Source: Planctomycetota bacterium (GTDB lineage: Bacteria; Planctomycetota; UBA1135). Taken from it: 64,000 bases of DNA. The position numbers and the translations under genes are program-made. This document shows positions 19,748 to 28,650 of the stretch, piece after piece. Positions within the stretch are counted from its first letter, which is position 1. Every line of letters starts with the position of its first letter. The DNA lies in NCBI GenBank assembly GCA_021776795.1, contig JAJFFC010000005.1:62001-126000 (forward strand), written 5' to 3'. The notes under the pieces are model-generated. The model saw only the letters and a program-made list of their open reading frames with translations. It ran no database searches and was not told the DNA's origin.

Positions 19748-20893
19748 TTAGGCTTCGGTCTCGCGTTGGATTTCGAAATCCACACGAGCCTCTCGTTCCC
19801 CATTTAGGAAAAAAGTGGCCGCAGCTGGGCCGCTGATCAGGGGCGCTGCCTTGCGATCAAAAATGCGCTCGCGAATGGGGAGCTCCAAAGTGCCTCCATC
19901 GGGCACTAAATAGCGCCCACCTTGGTACCGCTTGCGACGGGGCCGACCTTCCTTACGGCCAGTCGTTTCCAGTTCATAAACCAATTCGACTTCGCCCCCC
20001 TCCCCGGGCGCACGAATGTTCAAATCGAAGCAGAGATTGGTGTTCGGGGCGACGACCTGGCCTTGGCGCAGGCTTGCCGTAACCTCCAGTTCGACTTCCC
20101 CCATACCAAGCAAGCGCAAGGCACGAAGGTCTCCCTTTTTGAGCAAGGTGCGCAATCCTTTGCGGGTCATATGCTCGACCATCGGCCCCTCCAACTTGGA
20201 CCAGCGCTCTAACAGGGAGAGCACCAACATCGGATGTTTGACGCTGAGGTCGTTGAAGCAGTTGGCCACGGCGTTGGCAGGAAAGCGGTCGTTCTCCTCG
20301 CGCATGGCTTCGAGCATCGGCACCAGTAGGGCAGGCTCACTTTGCGCCCAATCCAAATGGGAAACCCAAAAGCCTCTTGGGCGCAGCGCGGTAATGACCG
20401 CCCGCCGCACTTTGGGCGAGGGATGCACCACCCAATCTTCCACATACTCGCGAATGGCTGGCCCCCAATGGACGGCGAAAGGACGTAAGCCAAAAGCCTG
20501 GGTGGACTCTAAAACGCGGAAATCCTCGTCGTCGGCAAGAGCCTGGATTTCGGGGAGTGCGTCCTGAGGGCGGTTCATGCCCCAGCGCGCCCACAGCGAA
20601 GCCGCAAAAAAGCGCACCCGGGGTTCCGAGTGAGTGGCCAGAAAGGCAATCCGGCCGGCAGGGTCAGAATGATGCCGAATCAGGCCCCAAAAATGCTCGC
20701 TGATCCGCTGCCACTGATCGACTAGGCCAGCCTCAAAATATCCACCCGCCGCCAGTTCCTCGGGCAGCCTCAGGGCCCCTTCCAGGCCCGCCTCGGCTGC
20801 AACGGCGGCCATCAGGGGTAGGCTGGAGCGGTCTGCATTCTCTGCAGCCTCCGGCGCCACGCGACGCATTCGGTTGGGACGACGGCCAGCCAT
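19748..20893 (-). CDS. DNA alkylation repeat protein (AlkC/AlkD-like HEAT repeats) with C-terminal Ig-like beta domain
   Basis: RVRFFAASLWARWGMN, VRRAVITALRPRGFW, VANCFNDLSVKHPMLVLSLLERW HEAT-like repeats; beta-rich C-terminal ~110 aa. Confidence 0.7.
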   Translation of the reverse strand: MAGRRPNRMRRVAPEAAENADRSSLPLMAAVAAEAGLEGALRLPEELAAGGYFEAGLVDQWQRISEHFWGLIRHHSDPAGRIAFLATHSEPRVRFFAASLWARWGMNRPQDALPEIQALADDEDFRVLESTQAFGLRPFAVHWGPAIREYVEDWVVHPSPKVRRAVITALRPRGFWVSHLDWAQSEPALLVPMLEAMREENDRFPANAVANCFNDLSVKHPMLVLSLLERWSKLEGPMVEHMTRKGLRTLLKKGDLRALRLLGMGEVELEVTASLRQGQVVAPNTNLCFDLNIRAPGEGGEVELVYELETTGRKEGRPRRKRYQGGRYLVPDGGTLELPIRERIFDRKAAPLISGPAAATFFLNGEREARVDFEIQRETEA

Positions 20894-20894
20894 C

Positions 20895-20931
20895 GGGCAA
20901 GCATAGGAAACTTGGTATATACTTCCAAGCA
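20895..20931 (+). promoter_or_regulatory. Promoter-like element GGGCAAGCATAGGAAACTTGGTATATACT upstream of paralog A
   Basis: Near-identical to the element upstream of paralog B; TATACT 8 nt before ATG. Confidence 0.65.
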
Positions 20932-22383
20932 ATGAGGATTCCCCTAGGTCCTTTCCCTGCCGTATTTTTCAGCATTTTTCTTTGCCTGAATCCGCTCCAG
21001 GGACAGCAAGTCATCGACACCGCTACCCCGGTTGAGCTTGACAGTCTTGGTGTTGGCGCGGCCGATCACGCCACCATGGCAACCAACCATTTCGGAGACA
21101 TGGTGGTGGCCAACCAGACCATTCACACCAATGGCGCGAAAATGGTCGAAGCCACGGTAGTCACACCGCGGGTGAATGGCCGCTTTTCCGTCTCTGCTCC
21201 GATTTTAATTGGAGACCCCTCCCTGGGTCTGACTGGAGAAGACACCTGCCGCAAGCCCGATGTCACCGCCCTGCCTGACGGCGGTTTCGTCATTGCCTTT
21301 CCGCGTTCGAATCGCCTAGATCACCATCAAGGACAATTGGAGTTGGTTTTGTTGCGCACCCGCGACGCCTCTGGCGATGTACTCGCCCAAGCAACGGTGC
21401 AATCTCCAGGTGTAGGCCGCGGCTATGTCCTCGACGCCACGGTTAACCCGGGCGATGCCGGGGTGATGCCCGACTTGGTGCGCATTAGCGACAACTTGCC
21501 TGCAGCATGCGCGGTGGCATACGCCACCGAGCGCGTCGTCACCAATCATCAAGATGCGGTGCTTCGTGAGTACAATATTCTGCTCGGGGGTATCGACTTT
21601 GCACGCGCGCCGGGCCACCCGGAGTTCTTCATCACACCTAAAATCATCGCGACTCGCGTGCCCTGGGACAGCAATCCCACCTACCCCAAGGTCGGAGGGC
21701 TCATCCTTCCTGACATCACGACCGATGACCACGGCAACTTCGTCATTGCATGGGAGCAGTTCCTACTCGCCCCCCATTTAGGCCTGACGAGCGGCAGCAA
21801 AGGGCACATTGTGTTGGAACGCAGGAGCTCCCTATTCTCTGCGAATCCACTGCAGCGATTGGATCGACTGGAACTCGAAGGTGCCGATTTGACCCAGCAA
21901 CAGCGTCGCCCCAACCTCTCCACTAGTCGCGACGACAGCATCAACCTGGCCGGACTCAGTTGGATTGACTTGGCCAATGTGGGAGACCTGGATCGCGTGC
22001 AATACAAGCTCGTGGAATTCACTAACGACCAAGCTCCCGGCATGACGCCACCGGTGGAGGGCTATTGGGTCGACGCAGCCAATCATCCTGACCTTCATGC
22101 GGTTCCCCTAATCGGCGATCGCTTTGGGTTCAACTTTGCTGCGCGCGATCATGGCACCGAGCGCCAACTGATTTCTTCTTATAGTCGAGTCAGTGGCCTG
22201 CAGTCGATGAAAGTCATTGACATGGGCATCACCTTTCCATGGCGACCTGCAGCGGACAATCTCATCGTGCCGTCTCATGTTGCAGGCCGAGATCCCGACA
22301 CCTATCTTGTGGTGATTTGCGAAGGCGGCGATCTGGCTACCTCGGACAGCTACCGTATTTTTCTGCGCATTGACGAACACTAA
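20932..22383 (+). CDS. Secreted protein of unknown function, paralog A (483 aa)
   Basis: Signal peptide ending LNPLQGQQ; clearly homologous along its length to 22519..23970. Confidence 0.8.
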   Translation: MRIPLGPFPAVFFSIFLCLNPLQGQQVIDTATPVELDSLGVGAADHATMATNHFGDMVVANQTIHTNGAKMVEATVVTPRVNGRFSVSAPILIGDPSLGLTGEDTCRKPDVTALPDGGFVIAFPRSNRLDHHQGQLELVLLRTRDASGDVLAQATVQSPGVGRGYVLDATVNPGDAGVMPDLVRISDNLPAACAVAYATERVVTNHQDAVLREYNILLGGIDFARAPGHPEFFITPKIIATRVPWDSNPTYPKVGGLILPDITTDDHGNFVIAWEQFLLAPHLGLTSGSKGHIVLERRSSLFSANPLQRLDRLELEGADLTQQQRRPNLSTSRDDSINLAGLSWIDLANVGDLDRVQYKLVEFTNDQAPGMTPPVEGYWVDAANHPDLHAVPLIGDRFGFNFAARDHGTERQLISSYSRVSGLQSMKVIDMGITFPWRPAADNLIVPSHVAGRDPDTYLVVICEGGDLATSDSYRIFLRIDEH

Positions 22384-22481
22384 GCTTTGCCGGTGGTCGA
22401 AGCTGCGGCCCACCCAATCCCTTATTTTTTACAGCCTCCTGCCCCCCACGGCGCCCTCAGGCGTGACGAAGGCCAACAATT

Positions 22482-22518
22482 GGGCAATCCTAGGAAACTT
22501 GGTTTATACTTGGAGACC
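22482..22518 (+). promoter_or_regulatory. Promoter-like element GGGCAATCCTAGGAAACTTGGTTTATACT upstream of paralog B
   Basis: 19/20 identity over TAGGAAACTTGGTWTATACT with the paralog A element, same 8-nt spacing to ATG. Confidence 0.65.
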
Positions 22519-23970
22519 ATGAGGACCGCCCTAAGTCCATTCTCTACAGCGGCTATAGGCCTATTCCTATTCCTGAGTCCAGCTCAGGGGCAGCAAGTCA
22601 TTGATACTGGTACACCGGTCGAACTCGGGAGTCTAGGTGTGGGCGCGGCCGACCACGCCACCTTAGCAACCAATCAATTTGGAGATGTCGTTGTGGCAAA
22701 TCAGACTGTCCACAGCAATGGCGCAAAAATGATCGAAGCCACGGTCATCACCTCTGCCGGCAACGGCCAGTTTTCCATTGCCCCGCCAATTTTGGTTGGT
22801 GACCCGAGCCTGAATTTGCTGACCGAAGACACCTGCCGCAAGCCTGACGTGACTGCTCTCCCTGATGGCACATTTGCGATCGCTTTCTCTCGCGCCAATC
22901 GTCAGAATAACCAGCAAGGAAATTTGGAGATTGCGAGAGTCCGCACTCGGGATATCAATGATCTCATTCTGCCAACAGCAACGCTAATGGCACCCGCCCC
23001 TGGCCAAGGTTATGTGGTGGACGCAAATGTAATACCGGGCGATGGCGGAATCATGCCGGACTTGACACCGCTTGGCCTCAATCAACCTTCTGCCTGTGCC
23101 GTGATTTATGCTTCGGAATCTGCAACCACCCAGCAGGTGAACACTGTGCTGCGCGAGTACAACCTTCTCCTTGCCGGAATTGACTTTGCCATTAGTCCAG
23201 GTGCTCCGAACTTTATCATTCAGCCGAATCTCATCGACTCCAACATTCCTGCAGATAGCAACCCTACCTATCCCAAAGTGGGCGGCCTAGTGCTGCCTGA
23301 TATCACCACCGATGACTACGAGAATTTCGTGATCACCTGGGAAGAGTTTTTGTTAGCCCCACATCAAGGTTTGGGCTCTGGTAGCCAAGGCACCATTGTG
23401 GTGGAGCGCCGTGCCCCATTGAACAGCCCAAACCCCCTAAAACTTCACGACCGTCTCGAGTTTTCAGGAGCCACCTCCTCACGCCAGCAGCGAAGACCCA
23501 ATGTTTCTGCAAGCCGCGGCGACGCCACGAACCGAGTCTTATTAAGTTGGAATGACCTTGGCAAATGGCCCGCATTGACCCACACAAAGTACAAACGGAT
23601 TGAGTTTCAAAACAGTTCGGGTCCCGGTCATTCCCCACCGGCCGACGGGTTCTGGGTCGACGGAGTTTTATTCTCTGATTTCCATTCCATTCCGCTGGCT
23701 GATACCGATCGGGGATTCAATTTTGCGGTAAGAGATTTTATCTTTCACCGAAGAATTGCCATTTCCCATAACGGCAGCGATGGGCGAATGTCCATGAATT
23801 ACCACGAAATGGGCATTATCTTCCCTTGGCGCCCAGCTGCTGAAATTGTCACAGTACCTGCCGGGATCATTGGGCAGCCCGACCCTACTTACCTCGCACT
23901 CCTCTGCGAGGGCAGCAATCGCCATACTCAAACCCGCTACAGGATTCATTTCCGCGTGGACGAATTCTAG
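22519..23970 (+). CDS. Secreted protein of unknown function, paralog B (483 aa)
   Basis: Start at MRTALSPFSTAAIGLFLFLSPAQGQQ; same length and shared blocks (TEDTCRKPDVTALPDG, SNPTYPKVGG, GIIFPWRPAAE). Confidence 0.8.
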   Translation: MRTALSPFSTAAIGLFLFLSPAQGQQVIDTGTPVELGSLGVGAADHATLATNQFGDVVVANQTVHSNGAKMIEATVITSAGNGQFSIAPPILVGDPSLNLLTEDTCRKPDVTALPDGTFAIAFSRANRQNNQQGNLEIARVRTRDINDLILPTATLMAPAPGQGYVVDANVIPGDGGIMPDLTPLGLNQPSACAVIYASESATTQQVNTVLREYNLLLAGIDFAISPGAPNFIIQPNLIDSNIPADSNPTYPKVGGLVLPDITTDDYENFVITWEEFLLAPHQGLGSGSQGTIVVERRAPLNSPNPLKLHDRLEFSGATSSRQQRRPNVSASRGDATNRVLLSWNDLGKWPALTHTKYKRIEFQNSSGPGHSPPADGFWVDGVLFSDFHSIPLADTDRGFNFAVRDFIFHRRIAISHNGSDGRMSMNYHEMGIIFPWRPAAEIVTVPAGIIGQPDPTYLALLCEGSNRHTQTRYRIHFRVDEF

Positions 23971-24908
23971 GCCGACAATTCCGCAGCCACTTTGTGCTGC
24001 AGGAAACGCACGGCCTCGGTGTAATACGGGCGCGGAAGGCCATCGACCTGGACCAGCCACCGCTGCTCATCGCTCTTGCGGATGCGGAGGTGAAACATCT
24101 GCGCAAAGGCTTCATCGGAAGCCACGACGCGCAATAACCAGCCATTGTCCGCAGCAAACAGGGTCTTTACCTCGGCGGCGCAATCGCCCTCCTTCCAGGT
24201 TTGGCCAATGAGAGCGTTGAGCGCGTCAGAATCAGGAGCTTGGGGTAGGCGAAGGTGTTCCATGGGTTCGATGGCAAGGCGCGATGGTGTCGGCTCTGGA
24301 TGCAACAGCTGCACCACAAGGCGATATATATGTCGCCCCTCTTCCAGCCATTTTTGTTCGTAGCGGGTGCGGAAGGGGCGCTCTGGATCTTGCTCCATGG
24401 TCCGCACCACAAAGGCCTCATGCGCCTGAAAATGGCGATGACATTCCTCGGCATACCAATCTTGATCGGTAACCAACTCGAAGATGCCTTGCGGCTTTAG
24501 CACCGAAGCCAAAGTGGCGACGAAGTTGGGACTGGAGACACGATGCTTGGCATGCTTGTCCTTGGGCCAAGGCATCGGGAACTGCATCAAGACATGATCA
24601 AGACTGCCCGGGGCGAACAAGGCATGGAGCAGATAACGGGCATCACCTTGGACCAAACGAACCTGTTCGCGCTGTTCTTTCTGGAGCAGGATGGCCGCCC
24701 GAAACAGACAGTCGGGCGGCAATTCAATCCCCATAAAATGGTTCTCAGGCTCTTGGCCAGCCCACCACGACAGGTATTCCCCACCGCCAAAACCAATCTC
24801 CACTTTCATCGGCGCCTCGGTCCCAAAAAGACCGGCTGGATTCAGCGGAAGCTCCGCAAGCCTCGGGTCGATGAGGTAGCGGTGAAGGGCCGTTGGCGAA
24901 GGCTTCAC
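23967..24908 (-). CDS. trmB: tRNA (guanine-N7)-methyltransferase TrmB with long C-terminal extension
   Basis: VEIGFGGGEYLSWWA, MQFPMPWPKDKHAKHRVSSPNF; GTG start overlapping preceding stop (GTGA). Confidence 0.85.
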   Translation of the reverse strand: MKPSPTALHRYLIDPRLAELPLNPAGLFGTEAPMKVEIGFGGGEYLSWWAGQEPENHFMGIELPPDCLFRAAILLQKEQREQVRLVQGDARYLLHALFAPGSLDHVLMQFPMPWPKDKHAKHRVSSPNFVATLASVLKPQGIFELVTDQDWYAEECHRHFQAHEAFVVRTMEQDPERPFRTRYEQKWLEEGRHIYRLVVQLLHPEPTPSRLAIEPMEHLRLPQAPDSDALNALIGQTWKEGDCAAEVKTLFAADNGWLLRVVASDEAFAQMFHLRIRKSDEQRWLVQVDGLPRPYYTEAVRFLQHKVAAELSA

Positions 24909-25927
24909 GACGGCGAAGGCACTTGGTCTTCCAGGCGCCAGGAGCACTGCTCCAGCGATTCCATGATGCGGAAGGCGACTTCCACGGCACGCTTGCCATC
25001 TTCGCCGGAGACGGCCACAGGGGCCTCCTGGCGCACCGCAGCTAGGAAGGACTGCAACTCGGCACGGAGAGGCTCATCGGCGTCGAGAGTGAGCTCTTCG
25101 ACGTCGAGCAATCCCTTAAAGCCAGAGACGGGATCGCTCGAACCCGCGGCCTCGGCGACCGCTTCTGGCGAGAAGGACGCCGACTTGCGCACTAAAAGGG
25201 CCTTGCGGTCCTGACTATCCACACTGAGATAGCAATCCGGACCGAACACGCGGAAGCGGCGCATGGCCTTCAGGCTCAGGCGCGAGGCGGTCAAGTTGGC
25301 CACCGCGCCATTGGCAAAATGCAAACGCACGGAGCAAATGTCCTCGGCCGGGCTCAAGCTCGCGCCACCAACGGCATCGACGCGGGTGACTTCACTGCCA
25401 GTCCAGGCCAAGGCAAGGTCGATGTCGTGAATCATCAGGTCGAGGACCACGCCGACGTCTGCACCGCGGAAGGTGTAGGGCGCCAAGCGGTGGGCTTCGA
25501 TGAAGCGCGGCTGGATGCCAAGCTCCATGGCGCGGCGTACCGCCGGATTGAAGCGCTCAACATGCCCCGTGGCAAGCAGAGCACCGCTGGCTTGGGCGGC
25601 TTCGACTAATTGGGCGCAAGTTGCAGGATCTGGAGCAAGCGGCTTCTCGACTAAGCAAGCCACTCCGGCACGCAACAGCGGCTCGGAACAAGCCCAATGC
25701 AAGGTAGTCGGCACGGCAACCACGGCGGCATCTAGGTGCTCGGCCAAATCACCCAACTCAGCACGCCATTCACAACCATTGCGCTCGGCGAGCGGACGCG
25801 CGACTTCTTCATTGGGGTCGACGACGGCCACCAAATCGGCTTCGGGCATTTCGCCCAAAATACGCGCGTGGTGACGACCAAGATGACCGACGCCAAGCAC
25901 GGCAACACGACTCGGGGAGGCGCTCAT
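24905..25927 (-). CDS. Gfo/Idh/MocA-family oxidoreductase
   Basis: VAVLGVGHLGRHHARIL, CLVEKPLAPD, GHVERFNPAV; 340 aa. Confidence 0.9.
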   Translation of the reverse strand: MSASPSRVAVLGVGHLGRHHARILGEMPEADLVAVVDPNEEVARPLAERNGCEWRAELGDLAEHLDAAVVAVPTTLHWACSEPLLRAGVACLVEKPLAPDPATCAQLVEAAQASGALLATGHVERFNPAVRRAMELGIQPRFIEAHRLAPYTFRGADVGVVLDLMIHDIDLALAWTGSEVTRVDAVGGASLSPAEDICSVRLHFANGAVANLTASRLSLKAMRRFRVFGPDCYLSVDSQDRKALLVRKSASFSPEAVAEAAGSSDPVSGFKGLLDVEELTLDADEPLRAELQSFLAAVRQEAPVAVSGEDGKRAVEVAFRIMESLEQCSWRLEDQVPSPS

Positions 25928-26745
25928 GCCTGCACATCGCCCGAGGGGCGGCGCAAGGATTCTCGGTAACGGCCTTGGAAACCGCGCTCCATGTCTCGCA
26001 GAAAGCTGACGAGGCGGCGAGTTTCGGAATGAAGGTCCTTTTCGGCCTCCATTTCCTGAATTGCCAAACTGGTCGGCGTTTCGTCGGCGATGAGACGGCG
26101 GAAGGCGTCGCGAAGTTCGGCAATGACTGCAGGAGAAGCTTCGCTGCGACGCAGACCGACCACATTGACACCGCGAGCGCGAGCCGGAGCCCCCTCGGCA
26201 ATCATGAATGGGGGGACGTCTTTGACGACGCGGGCCATACCACCCACCATGGACATGCCGCCAATCGTGACAAAGTGATTCACCGCCACACCACCAGAGA
26301 CGATGGCACCACTTTCGATGCGTACGTGACCAGCAAGAAGCACGTTGTTACCGAGGATGATTTCATCTTCGAGCACGCAGTCATGCGCAACATGGGCGCA
26401 AGCCATGATTAAGTTTCGGTCGCCAATGCTGGTGACCCAACTGCCGGCGGCGGTACCGATGTTGACCGTCACGAATTCACGAATCACATTGCCATCGCCG
26501 ATGACTAGAGCAGACTCTTCGCCTGCATACTTCAGATCTTGCGGTAAACCACCGATGGCGCATTGGCCGACGAAGTGGTTGTCACGACCAATCGTGGTGC
26601 GACCCTGCACCGTCACGTGTGGGCCTAGGCGCGTGCCAGAAGCAATGCGCACTCGTCCGCCGACATAGCAGAACGGCCCCACCACGACATCGTGATCGAG
26701 TTCTGCGCCGGGAGAGACGAAGGAGGTTTCGTGGATGACGGTCAT
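25924..26745 (-). CDS. lpxA: Acyl-ACP--UDP-N-acetylglucosamine O-acyltransferase
   Basis: Left-handed beta-helix hexapeptide repeats; IHETSFVSPGAELDHDVVVGPFCYVG, GGLPQDLKYAGEES. Confidence 0.95.
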   Translation of the reverse strand: MTVIHETSFVSPGAELDHDVVVGPFCYVGGRVRIASGTRLGPHVTVQGRTTIGRDNHFVGQCAIGGLPQDLKYAGEESALVIGDGNVIREFVTVNIGTAAGSWVTSIGDRNLIMACAHVAHDCVLEDEIILGNNVLLAGHVRIESGAIVSGGVAVNHFVTIGGMSMVGGMARVVKDVPPFMIAEGAPARARGVNVVGLRRSEASPAVIAELRDAFRRLIADETPTSLAIQEMEAEKDLHSETRRLVSFLRDMERGFQGRYRESLRRPSGDVQA

Positions 26746-28037
26746 GTGGAAGCCACCATGGCAAAGGACAACAGGGCTTCGGAAACCACACGGCGGCCGA
26801 CCTTGCCTTGAGCTTTAATCGTGGCGCGGTTGCGGTTCATGCGTAGAGTCTCCACTTCGAGGCGCAGCTGGTCTCCTGGGACCACGCCGCCGCGGAAGCG
26901 CACCTTATCGATGCTCGCGAGAACCACTAGCTTACCGGTGTGCTCCATTTTTCGCTGCAGAAGGAAGCCAGAGAGCTGTGCAAGGGCCTCCAGCTGGAGA
27001 ACACCTGGCATCAGCGGTTGACCGGGGAAATGGCCTTCAAAGAAGGGTTCGTTGATGGTCACATTTTTAATGCCAACGGCGCGACGCCAACCCTCGACCT
27101 TGAGCACGCGATCGACTAACAAAAAGGGATAGCGGTGCGGCAATAACCGCATGACATCGATGATGCCGTATCCGCTGTCGCGGACATCTTCCTGGACCTC
27201 TTCCTCTTCGAGCAGCCCGCGCAACTCTTTGACCATCGCTTGATTCAAACCATGGCCGGACTGGGTAGCGAGGACATCGGCGTGAAGATCTGCTCCGAGA
27301 AGCGCAAAGTCGCCAAGCAAGTCGAGGACCTTATGGCGTGTCGGTTCTTGCTCAACGCGCATCTTGGGAGATTCTTCCCCACCCAATACCAAGGTGTTGT
27401 CTGCGGTAGCGCCTTTGCCGAGTCCAGCCTCCAAAAGCTTCTCAATCTCTTCGGCGCGGACAAAGGTTCGTGCAGGCGCAATCTCTTCTGCAAATTTGTG
27501 TTGCGTACTATCAAACAAGAAGGGGCGACTATCGATGCCTTCTGGATAGCTGGGGAAATAACGCACACGTAACCCATCGCCGGAAGGAGGCAACACGACT
27601 AACTCGGCATCTCCGTCGCGCACGACTTGCGCTTCGGTCACGCGGAAAGTCTGACGCTCTTGCTTGAGCTCGACCACTCCACCGCTACGCAAAGCTTCGA
27701 CATAAGGAGCAGAGGATCCATCGAGACCCGGAAGCTCTGGGCCATCGACCAACACCAATAGGTTGTCGAGGCCGAGGCCAAATGCGGCGGCCAGCAAATG
27801 CTCGACCATGCCTACCTCCGAGCCGCCCTCGCGCAACACCGTCCGGCGCTGAGACATGGAAAGTTTGCCGGCCAGCGCTGGGATGTCGGCGCCGTCTTCG
27901 CCTAAATCTGCGCGACGGAACACCACGCCATGCCCGGCGGCCGCAGGTTCAATCCGAACATGGGCCTTCGCGCCCGAGTGAAGAGCAATGCCCTCTAGCT
28001 CGACCGCGCGCTTCAGGGTGCGTTCCTGGCGCGTCAT
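26742..28037 (-). CDS. Bifunctional LpxC / FabZ fusion
   Basis: N-terminal LpxC (RTLKRAVELEGIALHSGAKAHVRIEPA..., KVLDLLGDFALLGADL) followed by FabZ (LLPHRYPFLLVDRVL, EPFFEGHFPGQPLMPGVLQLEALAQ). Confidence 0.95.
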   Translation of the reverse strand: MTRQERTLKRAVELEGIALHSGAKAHVRIEPAAAGHGVVFRRADLGEDGADIPALAGKLSMSQRRTVLREGGSEVGMVEHLLAAAFGLGLDNLLVLVDGPELPGLDGSSAPYVEALRSGGVVELKQERQTFRVTEAQVVRDGDAELVVLPPSGDGLRVRYFPSYPEGIDSRPFLFDSTQHKFAEEIAPARTFVRAEEIEKLLEAGLGKGATADNTLVLGGEESPKMRVEQEPTRHKVLDLLGDFALLGADLHADVLATQSGHGLNQAMVKELRGLLEEEEVQEDVRDSGYGIIDVMRLLPHRYPFLLVDRVLKVEGWRRAVGIKNVTINEPFFEGHFPGQPLMPGVLQLEALAQLSGFLLQRKMEHTGKLVVLASIDKVRFRGGVVPGDQLRLEVETLRMNRNRATIKAQGKVGRRVVSEALLSFAMVAST

Positions 28038-28048
28038 CTGTAGGAAGC

Positions 28049-28624
28049 CTACTCCCCCGAAGAGAGGATTTGAAGTACTTCGTTGGTGACGTCGTAGTTC
28101 GGGTTCGACCACAGAATCCAGCGGCCCTCTAGGTCGCGGAGCTGGTCGCTGGGATTGGCATTGGCCGGTGGCAGGGCCATCGGTGCCATTTGGATCGAGC
28201 TATAGCCCTGCTTCTCCCCTAACTGACGAGCCGCTTCGTGAATGCGTGCCACGCCGCGGGCGAGCAGTGCCGCATTCTCTTCATTGAGTTTGGAGGCTGC
28301 CCAGTCCACGCGAGTCTGCAGGGTCTTGACGTCGATGTCCAACTCAAAGGCTCGCTCCATGTACTCTGGGCTTTGTGGGTCGAACTCTTCCAGTGCTGCC
28401 TTTCGGCTTTCCAGCTCCGTGTTCTGGCTCTGGAATTGCTTGCGCATGGCCTCGTAAGTAGCGCGCATCGATTCATTCTGCGCTTGGAATGCGGTCCAAT
28501 CCTGCAGGCAGCGCTCCATGTCGATATAGCGCACCCCTTCCATGGGGTCCTGCTGGCTACGGTCCGCCGCAAGGTAGGAAGCGGTCGAGACCAAAAGAAG
28601 GAGTACAAGAGTGGGGATCTTCAT
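28049..28624 (-). CDS. OmpH/Skp-family periplasmic chaperone
   Basis: Signal peptide, long coiled-coil (FQAQNESMRATYEAMRKQFQSQNTELESRKAALEE); lies between bamA and lpxC-fabZ. Confidence 0.8.
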   Translation of the reverse strand: MKIPTLVLLLLVSTASYLAADRSQQDPMEGVRYIDMERCLQDWTAFQAQNESMRATYEAMRKQFQSQNTELESRKAALEEFDPQSPEYMERAFELDIDVKTLQTRVDWAASKLNEENAALLARGVARIHEAARQLGEKQGYSSIQMAPMALPPANANPSDQLRDLEGRWILWSNPNYDVTNEVLQILSSGE

Positions 28625-28650
28625 GAGATTTCCAGAGAATGGCATGGCGT

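Noticed and set aside
21300-21320. GTTCGAATC, a T-loop-like sequence suggesting a tRNA
   Set aside because: Inside a coding region with no cloverleaf-compatible flanks; no tRNA found in the window.
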